7,384 nucleotides of DNA, from the NCBI GenBank assembly GCA_002307115.1, contig DBTP01000134.1, positions 1 through 7,384 on the forward strand, given 5' to 3'. Both the position numbers and the translations under genes were made by a program. Under the pieces are notes generated by a model, which saw nothing but the letters and a program-made list of their open reading frames with translations, did no database searches and was not told the origin of the DNA. Of this stretch, positions 1 through 4,936 are shown piece by piece. Position 1 is the stretch's first letter. Every line of letters begins with the position of its first letter. Origin of the DNA: Fibrobacter sp. UBA1313. GTDB lineage: Bacteria; Fibrobacterota; Fibrobacteria; Fibrobacterales; Fibrobacteraceae.

Positions 1-203
1 TTGTTCCATCCTCACCCCTGCGGGGTCGACCAAAGGTCAGCTCTGCGAAGCCTGATGTTCCCGCTGGGAACCGGCTTCTGGTGTTTCGGTGTCACGTTGT
101 TCCATCCTCACCCCTACGGGGCCGACCAAAGGTCAGCTCTGCGAAGCCTGATGTATCGGCTTCTGGTTGCAGAAAATGAATTTTTAGAGGAGGGCGGTGT
201 CAC
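1..203. repeat. Two tandem copies of a hairpin-rich intergenic repeat (96-bp period)
   Basis: Bases 1-58 recur at 97-154 with only two substitutions (G20/A116 and T26/C122). The tails (59-96 and 155-203) have diverged but still share CGGCTTCTGGT (72-82 and 157-167) and CGGTGTCAC (87-95 and 195-203), so the second copy is a complete unit with an altered spacer. Each core can form two small hairpins: CCCC/GGGG around a 3-base loop (15-25, 111-121) and GACC-AAA-GGTC (28-38, 124-134). The first tail adds GTTCCC-GCT-GGGAAC (57-71). One forward frame is open from a TTG at base 1, but it simply translates the repeat twice and I do not accept it as a gene. The second copy runs up to the left end of the IS element. 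Its function is unknown; an interspersed repeat of the REP type is the best description. Confidence 0.8.
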
Positions 204-1204
204 ACTCCAAGTGCAACGGGTTCTCCCGTTAATATAGAAGTATAAACCTCTTGTGGCGTGAAAAATCCATGGATCTTTCTTGCCCTCGAATTCAGAAGTT
301 TTTCGACCTTAGTCAGTTCCTTTTGGGACACCGCTGAAAGATCCATTCCTTTAGGAAAAAAGTCCCGGATTAACCCATTCATGTTTTCATTGGATCCTCG
401 TTGCCAAGGGCTGTGAGGATCGGCAAAATACACCTTCACACCTGTCTTACTTGTCAGCTTTTCATGCCTTGCCATTTCCAGGCCTCGGTCATAAGTCATC
501 GTTTTTCTCAGATGTTTCGGAATGCGTAAAAAAGCCTTGGTGAATCCACGTAAAGCGACCTCAGCATTAGAACTTTCGAGCTTCACTAAAAGCAAATATC
601 GACTCGTTCTCTCCACTAAGGTACCTATGGCCGACAGATTTCCTTTGCCTATGATCAGGTCGCCTTCCCAGTGACCAGGAACTTCCCGATTTTCAACCTC
701 CTCGGGACGTTCTGCTATGCGCCGCATATTGGTAATGCTACCTCTGCGGTCTTTGCCTCGATTCCTTGGACGACGTTTCTTTCTGGACTGACGCAAAAAT
801 TGAAGCACTTCTGTGCGGAGTTCTCCTTTAGGCATTACATAAAGGTATTTGTAAATTGACTCTGGTGATATATTCATACTTGCTGTCTCTGGATATTCTT
901 GTTGTAATCTTCCCGAAATTAACCCTGGGGACCACCGTTTTGATAATAAGTCATAAACATAATCCCATAGCCTGTCATTATCAAGTTTGGCAACATTTCT
1001 TGCTCTGGAAGCTCTTTTCATTGACTTGCGTTGCGAAGTTACTGCATCATAGACTTTAGGTCCATTTCTTCTGATTTCCCTTGAAACACAAGAGGCTGGA
1101 CGACCCAAAGATTTTCCAATTTCTCGAAGGCTTAATCCTGAACGTATTCCTGACTCAATTTTTTCTCGCTCATAAGAGCTTAAGTGATTATATATGTTTC
1201 CCAT
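200..1204 (-). CDS. IS30-family transposase
   Basis: This 334-residue DDE transposase would catalyse copying or excision and integration of its own element. Residues 5-48 form the IS30-type helix-turn-helix, with the motif LSLREIGKSLGRPASCVSRE. The catalytic core begins near GHWEGDLIIG (177-186). The predicted catalytic triad is D182, D239 (MTYDRG) and E273 (SNEN), and the 33 residues between D239 and E273 are the spacing expected for IS30. The ATG at 1204 has only a weak GGTG-type ribosome site upstream. The reading frame crosses the left inverted repeat, so the last residues (VALGV) come from the IS end, and the TGA at 200-202 appears to lie in host DNA. No frameshift or missing motif is seen, so the enzyme is probably functional. 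Family assignment is very secure; the exact ISfinder member is not determined. Confidence 0.96.
   Translation of the reverse strand: MGNIYNHLSSYEREKIESGIRSGLSLREIGKSLGRPASCVSREIRRNGPKVYDAVTSQRKSMKRASRARNVAKLDNDRLWDYVYDLLSKRWSPGLISGRLQQEYPETASMNISPESIYKYLYVMPKGELRTEVLQFLRQSRKKRRPRNRGKDRRGSITNMRRIAERPEEVENREVPGHWEGDLIIGKGNLSAIGTLVERTSRYLLLVKLESSNAEVALRGFTKAFLRIPKHLRKTMTYDRGLEMARHEKLTSKTGVKVYFADPHSPWQRGSNENMNGLIRDFFPKGMDLSAVSQKELTKVEKLLNSRARKIHGFFTPQEVYTSILTGEPVALGV
209..217 (+). repeat. IS30 left terminal inverted repeat, core
   Basis: AAGTGCAAC, the inverse of GTTGCACTT at 1230-1238. The repeat is also coding, specifying the Val-Ala-Leu near the transposase C-terminus. Just inside it, AACGGG-TTCT-CCCGTT (215-230) forms a perfect 6-bp hairpin with a four-base loop. 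Confidence 0.65.
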
Positions 1205-1229
1205 TGCAACACCATATAGTTATAGTTCT

Positions 1230-1238
1230 GTTGCACTT
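1230..1238 (-). repeat. IS30 right terminal inverted repeat, core
   Basis: GTTGCACTT, the inverse of the left core. Read towards the transposase, TTGAAG (1241-1236) and TATATG (1218-1213) are spaced by 17 bases. They could act as a weak promoter built partly from flanking DNA, but it would leave almost no leader before the ATG at 1204. Confidence 0.6.
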
Positions 1239-1270
1239 CAAGCTAGACTTCGCCGAGTCCTTAACCCGTG

Positions 1271-1792
1271 TTAGGGTTGCAGTGGGGGCAATTTACTTTG
1301 TAATAAGGTTTCTATTTGAAGCCGTACTTCCGTTTCGTCTAAAGCACCTAGAATGCGTGTTTTAATTTTATCTGTTTTATCCATTAAAAAATGAGCGGGC
1401 ACGGCGTTGGGATTTCCAAAGCGATTCATCACTTCATAATTCCAGTGAACTACCGGAAATGGAATTTTGAAATGAGCAATGAAATTTCCCATGTCTGAAA
1501 CGCTCTCGTCTTCATTGATCCCAATCACTCGGAGTCCTTGAGGGGCATAATCGGATTCTAATTTTTTAATCAGGGGAATTTCTGCTACACAGTAACCACA
1601 CCAAGAGGCAAAAAAGACAACTAAAGTGACCTCTCCCTTGAGATCCTTATAGGCTAGCGAATCGCCATGGATATTGACTGCCTTGAAGTTTTCCACTTTT
1701 TCAGGAAGGGACGGATAGGGATTTATTTCACACCCTAAAAAGGATAGTGGAAGTAGGGCGAGTAGGAGATTTGTCCAATTCAAAAAACGCAT
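1271..1792 (-). CDS. TlpA/ResA-like thioredoxin-fold lipoprotein
   Basis: A 173-residue envelope thiol-disulfide protein. Residues 1-20 are a lipoprotein signal peptide (hydrophobic LLLALLPLSFLG followed by C21). C21 is the predicted lipidated cysteine, with E22 next, so outer-membrane sorting is possible if E. coli rules apply. The thioredoxin fold follows. FFASWCGYC places the redox pair at C65 and C68, and the cis-proline motif AVPAHF has P132. TlpA and ResA relatives usually reduce disulfides in apo-cytochrome c or other exported proteins, sometimes accept electrons from DsbD/CcdA, or act in peroxide defence. Neither cytochrome genes nor a CcdA partner is visible here, so the substrate cannot be named. 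The ATG at 1792 is the only good start; no Shine-Dalgarno sequence precedes it. The gene is divergent from pilT across 31 bp, and an IS30 element lies just past its stop. Confidence 0.88.
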   Translation of the reverse strand: MRFLNWTNLLLALLPLSFLGCEINPYPSLPEKVENFKAVNIHGDSLAYKDLKGEVTLVVFFASWCGYCVAEIPLIKKLESDYAPQGLRVIGINEDESVSDMGNFIAHFKIPFPVVHWNYEVMNRFGNPNAVPAHFLMDKTDKIKTRILGALDETEVRLQIETLLQSKLPPLQP

Positions 1793-1823
1793 ATTATTGG
1801 AAAATTTAAGTTATATTCAGGGC

Positions 1824-2891
1824 ATGGCTTATAATATTCAAGAACTTCTTTCCGAGATGGTGAAGCGCGGAGCTTCCGATTTGCATGTGACTGCGGGTAG
1901 TCCTCCTTTAATTCGACTTTCTGGTAAATTGACGCCCATTGGTACGGATAAAATGAAGCCCGATGAAACCATGAGGATGACTTACAGCCTCATGAATGAA
2001 ATGCAAAAAAAGTCTTTCGAACAGAGTAAAGAATGTGACTTTTCTTTTGGTATCGCTAATTTGGCTCGCTTTCGTGCGAATGCCTATCTGCAACGTGGTT
2101 GCGTTGCTCTCGCTCTTCGTATCATTCCGTTGGACATTAAAACATTCAAAGATTTAGGGCTCCCTGCCATTATGGCCGAGTTTACGACACGTCCATCGGG
2201 ACTTGTATTAGTGACTGGCTCTACTGGTTCTGGTAAATCGACGACGCTTGCGGCGATGATTGATAAAATCAATAAGGAACGTCATGATCATATTTTGACG
2301 GTTGAAGACCCGATTGAATTTTTGCACAAGCATCAGGGTTGCATGGTCAATCAGCGTGAAGTGGGCAGTGATACCTCTAGTTTTGCTCAGGCATTGAAAA
2401 TGGCTTTGCGCCAAGATCCCGATGTGGTATTGATTGGTGAAATGCGCGATCTGGAAACTATTCGCGCCGCAATGACCATTGCAGAAACGGGTCACTTGAC
2501 TTTTGCAACGTTGCATACAAACTCAGCCGTTCAGACCATTAACCGTATTGTGGATGCCTTTCCCAAAGGGGAACAGCAGACGATTCGTACGCAGTTGTCC
2601 TTTGTGCTCCAAGGGGTTATTTGCCAGACTCTTTTGCCCAAAGTCGGTGGTGGTCGTGTGATGTGCTACGAAGTGATGTGCGTAACGCCTGGTATTCGTG
2701 CTTTAATTCGTGATGATAAGGTTCATCAAATTGAATCCATGATTGAGATCGGTCAAAAGTTTGGTATGAATACGATGAATATGCGTATGGTTGATCTTGT
2801 GGCAGAACGCAAAGTGGACCGTTTTGATGCGCTTGCAAAATCCTCAAATCCGGATCAGTTAGAAAAACTCCTCATGGAGAAGGGACTGTAA
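1824..2891 (+). CDS. pilT: Type IV pilus retraction ATPase PilT
   Basis: A cytoplasmic hexameric ATPase that depolymerises type IV pili, driving twitching motility, surface sensing and DNA uptake. From the ATG at 1824 the protein has 355 residues, close to the usual length. The N-terminal PAS-like domain opens with IQELLSEMVKRGASDLHVTA. Walker A is GSTGSGKST (132-140), the Asp box ILTVEDPIEF is at 157-166, Walker B DPDVVLIGEMRD at 198-209 with E206 as the likely catalytic base, and the His box ETGHLTFATLHTNSA at 221-235. The PilT-specific signature appears as GIRALIRDDKVHQIES (290-305), which favours PilT over PilB. An in-frame TTG at 1797 would add nine residues, but the ATG matches the family N-terminus better. 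Neither start has a well-placed ribosome site. pilC follows 3 bp downstream, so the two form an operon. Confidence 0.96.
   Translation: MAYNIQELLSEMVKRGASDLHVTAGSPPLIRLSGKLTPIGTDKMKPDETMRMTYSLMNEMQKKSFEQSKECDFSFGIANLARFRANAYLQRGCVALALRIIPLDIKTFKDLGLPAIMAEFTTRPSGLVLVTGSTGSGKSTTLAAMIDKINKERHDHILTVEDPIEFLHKHQGCMVNQREVGSDTSSFAQALKMALRQDPDVVLIGEMRDLETIRAAMTIAETGHLTFATLHTNSAVQTINRIVDAFPKGEQQTIRTQLSFVLQGVICQTLLPKVGGGRVMCYEVMCVTPGIRALIRDDKVHQIESMIEIGQKFGMNTMNMRMVDLVAERKVDRFDALAKSSNPDQLEKLLMEKGL
2880..2885 (+). promoter_or_regulatory. Ribosome binding site of pilC
   Basis: AAGGGA lies nine bases before the pilC ATG, inside the last codons of pilT, as expected for a coupled gene pair. Confidence 0.7.
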
Positions 2892-2894
2892 TCA

Positions 2895-4097
2895 ATGGCG
2901 TTCTTTCTTTACAAAGCTCAAAACGTTCAAGGAAATGTTTTTGAAGGCCAAATTGAGGCAAAGGACAAAGCGGAAGCAGAGTCCCTTTTACGTCGCAAAC
3001 GTTTGGTAATTCAGACACTGAAGCGAAAACCAATTGAAATCAAAATTCAGATTGGTTCAGGTATCAAAACCAAAGATATTTCGCGCTTTACCCGTATGTT
3101 CTCTTCTATGTGCTCTGCGGGTTTACCCATGCTCCAGTGCCTCAATATTTTGGAAGAGCAGAGTGATAATCCGGCATTGAAAGAAGTCGTGCATAAGGTG
3201 GCAATGGCGATTAATGGGGGTTCAACACTCGCCGATGCGCTTGCTCAACATCCTAAAGTTTTCGATAAGTTGTATTGCAATATGGTCGCCGCCGGTGAAG
3301 CGGGTGGTATTCTTGAAGGCATCTTGGGCCGCCTTGCGGACTATGGTGAATCTAACGAACGCTTGACTCGCAAAGTGAAAAAGGCGATGACCTACCCTGT
3401 CATGGTGGCCGTTATCGCTGTGCTTGTGCTTGTTTTGATGCTTGCTTTTGTGATTCCTACTTTTGCACAAACTTTTGCAGATGGAGGAGGAGAGCTTCCG
3501 TGGCCGACTCAATTTGTGATGAGTCTTTCGGATGGCATTAAAAATTATGCTGCCTTTTGGGTTTTACTGATTGTGGCTATCGTCGTCACGATCAATGTGG
3601 TTTTGAAAGTCCCCAGTTTGAGGCTTCAGTTCGATACTTATCTTTTGAAAGTCCCTAAATTAGGTGACTTACAAATGAAAAGTGCGGTATCTCGTTTTAG
3701 CCGCACGTTAGGGACCCTTCTCAATGCGGGTGTTTCCATTATTGATGCTTTGCAGGTTACGGCAAAAACATCAGGTAACATGTGTGTAGAACGCTCTATT
3801 ATGAAAATTTCTGTGGGTATCGCTGGTGGTAAGCCGATTGTGGAACCGATGAAGGATGTTAAAATTTTCCCTGCGATGGTCATTCAAATGACGGGTGTGG
3901 GTGAAAAAACGGGTAATTTAGGGGGGATGCTTTTAAAGGTGGCGGACTTCTACGATGAAGAAGTGGATGCGGCTATTGATGCTGTAACTGCTATGCTTGA
4001 ACCTTTGATCATGGTATTCCTCGGTGGAGCTGTTGGCTTTATGATGGTGGCTATGTATATGCCAATCTTTGGTATGTCTGATGCGATTAAGGAATGA
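2895..4097 (+). CDS. pilC: Type IV pilus inner-membrane platform protein PilC (GspF family)
   Basis: The inner-membrane platform on which the PilB and PilT ATPases act during pilus extension and retraction. The 400-residue protein has the standard layout: a short cytoplasmic N-terminus with the FLYKAQNVQGNVFEGQIEA motif (4-22), then two GspF domains (roughly 63-186 and 266-388). Three membrane segments are visible at about 168-190, 217-237 and 367-390. Conserved GspF features include SRFTRMFSSMCSAGLPML (63-80) with its counterpart SRFSRTLGTLLNAGVSII (266-283), and AGEAGGILEGIL (133-144) with its counterpart GVGEKTGNLGGML (334-346). Length and domains are complete. A good Shine-Dalgarno lies at 2880-2885. 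The gene starts 3 bp after pilT and shares its transcript. The terminal inverted repeat of a 314-bp repetitive element begins 1 bp after its TGA. PilB and the minor pilins are not in the window. Confidence 0.96.
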   Translation: MAFFLYKAQNVQGNVFEGQIEAKDKAEAESLLRRKRLVIQTLKRKPIEIKIQIGSGIKTKDISRFTRMFSSMCSAGLPMLQCLNILEEQSDNPALKEVVHKVAMAINGGSTLADALAQHPKVFDKLYCNMVAAGEAGGILEGILGRLADYGESNERLTRKVKKAMTYPVMVAVIAVLVLVLMLAFVIPTFAQTFADGGGELPWPTQFVMSLSDGIKNYAAFWVLLIVAIVVTINVVLKVPSLRLQFDTYLLKVPKLGDLQMKSAVSRFSRTLGTLLNAGVSIIDALQVTAKTSGNMCVERSIMKISVGIAGGKPIVEPMKDVKIFPAMVIQMTGVGEKTGNLGGMLLKVADFYDEEVDAAIDAVTAMLEPLIMVFLGGAVGFMMVAMYMPIFGMSDAIKE

Positions 4098-4098
4098 T

Positions 4099-4115
4099 GG
4101 GCACCTCTAAAAATT
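4099..4115 (+). repeat. Left terminal inverted repeat of the 314-bp element
   Basis: Sixteen of 17 bases pair with 4396-4412. It starts one base after the pilC stop codon. Confidence 0.75.
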
Positions 4116-4262
4116 CATTTTCTATGAAATCGGCTGCGACTCTTCGTAATAGTGAACTTCGTTCTGTTGCTGAGCCTCAACAGTGGCAAAGCGAGCTTTG
4201 CCGTTGTACTCGGCTTTTGCAACAGTCGTCGCTCAAAACGGCGAATAGCATTCAAGCCGAGT

Positions 4263-4294
4263 ATCATGATAGCAAACTCGTTTGCTATCATGAT
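4263..4294. repeat. Perfect 14-bp stem with CTCG loop inside the 314-bp element
   Basis: ATCATGATAGCAAA (4263-4276), CTCG (4277-4280), TTTGCTATCATGAT (4281-4294). It is the strongest single hairpin of the element and lies near its centre. It has no T-tract after it, so it is not a typical terminator. A second hairpin, GGCAAAG-CGAG-CTTTGCC (4185-4202), has the complementary loop sequence CGAG. Confidence 0.8.
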
Positions 4295-4395
4295 CGAGGT
4301 GCCGAAGCGGATGCCGAAGGCATCAATAGCCCCACTATTCACCATTTCTCGCTCCTGCTCTTTCTCGGTCTCGCTCGATTTCATGGTCGCAAACC

Positions 4396-4412
4396 AATTT
4401 TTAGACGTGCCC
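4396..4412 (-). repeat. Right terminal inverted repeat of the 314-bp element
   Basis: AATTTTTAGACGTGCCC, the inverse of 4099-4115 with a single C/G difference (C4105 opposite C4406). Confidence 0.75.
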
Positions 4413-4424
4413 TAATGTAAAAAT

Positions 4425-4456
4425 CGATTAATCACTGGTTAATCAGCGATTAATCA
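4425..4456 (+). promoter_or_regulatory. Three TTAATCA repeats phased at 11 bp, probable activator-binding array
   Basis: TTAATCA occurs at 4428-4434, 4439-4445 and 4450-4456, one DNA helical turn apart, so all copies face the same side. The first and third are embedded in the identical decamer CGATTAATCA. GATTAA (4426-4431) also forms an inverted pair with TTAATC (4439-4444). The array lies about 80-107 bp before the predicted sigma-54 transcription start, the usual place for an enhancer bound by an NtrC-type activator. AATCAG-CGAT-TAA (4442-4454) is also one base off an IHF-like site. The binding protein is unknown. Confidence 0.6.
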
Positions 4457-4470
4457 TTTCGGAATTTTTG

Positions 4471-4509
4471 AAACCGGCGAAATTGAATTGTTTTCGTCGG
4501 TTTTATTTT
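4471..4509 (+). terminator. Intrinsic terminator after pilTC and the repeat element
   Basis: AAACCGGCGAAA (4471-4482) pairs with TTTCGTCGGTTT (4492-4503) over 12 positions with one G-T wobble, around a 9-base loop. TTTTATTTT (4501-4509) follows. The A-tract on the upstream side means it could also stop transcription from the other strand. It would end the pilT-pilC transcript and insulate spoVG from it. Confidence 0.85.
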
Positions 4510-4524
4510 GGCATGTTCTTTGCC
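4508..4524 (+). promoter_or_regulatory. Sigma-54 (RpoN) promoter of spoVG-comM
   Basis: TTGGCATG-TTCT-TTGCC fits the -24/-12 consensus YTGGCACG-N4-TTGCW. The essential GG (4510-4511) and GC (4522-4523) are present with the required 12-bp offset; the differences are T for C at 4514 and C for W at 4524. The predicted start is near 4535, giving a 37-base leader that contains the spoVG ribosome site. I found no good sigma-70 pair between the terminator and spoVG. The match begins at the end of the terminator's T-tract. Confidence 0.65.
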
Positions 4525-4560
4525 TTGTTAAGTATGCCTGAATGGCATTTACACTTAATC

Positions 4561-4567
4561 AAGGAGG
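4561..4567 (+). promoter_or_regulatory. Ribosome binding site that fixes the spoVG start
   Basis: AAGGAGG, four bases before the ATG at 4572. It selects this start over the in-frame ATG at 4542, which has no such site and would lie only a few bases after the predicted transcription start. Confidence 0.8.
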
Positions 4568-4571
4568 CGCA

Positions 4572-4922
4572 ATGCCTAAAACAAAAACAGAAAAAGTTAC
4601 AGACTCCCAAGATCAACTCGCTCCCGAAAAATCAGCGCAGTTTGATTGTCTCGCCGTCACCAATGTACAGGTTTATCCTTTCAAAGAGGGGCCTAGTCTT
4701 GGCAAAACCAAAGCCTTTGCCCGCGTCGTTCTGAATGACCAGTTGCAATTGACGGGGCTTCGTGTTGTCGATGGGGCGAACGGTTTTTTTGTGGCGTACC
4801 CCAACGATCCTTTTTACAAAGGGGAGGATTATCGTTCCATATTTTTTCCGCTCACGCGTCAATGTCGCGAGCACATTGAAAATTGCGTTTTGGAAAAATA
4901 TCAGGAAAGCGTAGGCGCTTAA
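4572..4922 (+). CDS. spoVG: SpoVG family nucleic-acid-binding regulator
   Basis: A small protein related to Bacillus SpoVG, which in other bacteria binds DNA or RNA and affects septation, sporulation, virulence or metabolism. From the ATG at 4572 it has 116 residues, longer than the usual 85-100 because of a polar N-terminal extension (about 1-26, rich in Lys, Glu and Gln). The SpoVG core follows: VTNVQVYPF (29-37), then ARVVLNDQLQLTGLRVVDG (50-68) and ANGFFVAYPN (69-78). The C-terminal part has the family's YRSIFFPLT (87-95) and the helix CREHIENCVLEKY (98-110). The family FRDIAHPI-type segment is thus slightly altered. A strong Shine-Dalgarno and a predicted sigma-54 promoter precede it, and comM begins 14 bp after its stop. 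In a non-sporulating Gram-negative the target is unknown, and a link to DNA uptake through comM is only inferred. Confidence 0.9.
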   Translation: MPKTKTEKVTDSQDQLAPEKSAQFDCLAVTNVQVYPFKEGPSLGKTKAFARVVLNDQLQLTGLRVVDGANGFFVAYPNDPFYKGEDYRSIFFPLTRQCREHIENCVLEKYQESVGA

Positions 4923-4928
4923 GGAGGG
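4921..4928 (+). promoter_or_regulatory. Ribosome binding site that fixes the comM GTG start
   Basis: AAGGAGGG overlaps the spoVG stop codon and lies eight bases before the GTG at 4937. It supports that start over the upstream in-frame ATG at 4883, which lies within spoVG and would add a basic, non-homologous 18-residue leader. Confidence 0.8.
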
Positions 4929-4936
4929 ACCGTTCC

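Larger units (their letters stand above)
206..1242 (-). mobile_element. IS30-family insertion sequence, apparently intact
   Basis: A single full-length IS30-type transposase occupies nearly the whole element. It is bracketed by short inverted repeats whose conserved core is AAGTGCAAC (209-217) and GTTGCACTT (1230-1238). The ends given here are approximate: outside the core the two sides match only partly, and I could not identify a clear target duplication. The left end abuts the last shared motif of the intergenic repeat, and the right end lies about 28 bp downstream of the tlpA stop. The insertion therefore sits in a spacer and probably broke no gene, though it may have separated tlpA from its original terminator. 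The length of about 1.04 kb is usual for the family. An intact reading frame and two recognisable ends suggest recent or current activity. Confidence 0.8.
4099..4412. mobile_element. Candidate MITE-like or structured repeat element, 314 bp, with 17-bp terminal inverted repeats
   Basis: The ends are GGGCACCTCTAAAAATT (4099-4115) and the inverse of GGGCACGTCTAAAAATT (4396-4412): 17 bp with one mismatch. Nested inside them are further inverted pairs: ATGAAATCG/CGATTTCAT (4124-4132, 4376-4384), AATAGTG/CACTATT (4148-4154, 4333-4339) and TACTCGGCTT/AAGCCGAGTA (4207-4216, 4254-4263). Local hairpins lie at 4185-4202, 4263-4294 and 4310-4324. TGCCGAAG also repeats directly at 4300 and 4312. The whole unit could fold into one branched structure as DNA or RNA. 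There is no transposase, and no convincing target duplication flanks it. ORFs of about 90-108 codons exist on both strands, but they read through the hairpins and I treat them as repeat-derived. Whether it moves, acts as a 3' UTR element of pilTC, or both, cannot be decided from one copy. Confidence 0.65.

Noticed and set aside
1..203. CRISPR array
   Set aside because: There are only two units, the repeat is 58 bp long, and there is no regular spacer or cas gene.
1..237. 78-codon forward ORF from a TTG at base 1
   Set aside because: It translates the two repeat copies and runs into the IS end. The duplicated peptide reflects the DNA repeat, and there is no ribosome site.
1239..1270. Terminator for tlpA, from the GACT/AGTC hairpin near 1247-1259
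   Set aside because: The stem is only 4-5 bp and no T-tract follows on the minus strand. Part of its reverse complement faintly resembles GCGAAGCCTG of the left repeat, but not enough to claim.
4094..4420. 108-codon plus-strand ORF overlapping the pilC stop (ATGA arrangement)
   Set aside because: It looks like translational coupling, but the frame only reads through the inverted-repeat element and has low-complexity, non-family content.
4542..4571. Upstream ATG giving SpoVG ten extra residues
   Set aside because: No ribosome site; the strong AAGGAGG points to the ATG at 4572, and the predicted transcript starts near 4535.
4883..4936. Upstream ATG extending ComM by 18 residues
   Set aside because: It lies within spoVG, adds a basic segment unlike the family, and is passed over by the AAGGAGGG before GTG 4937.
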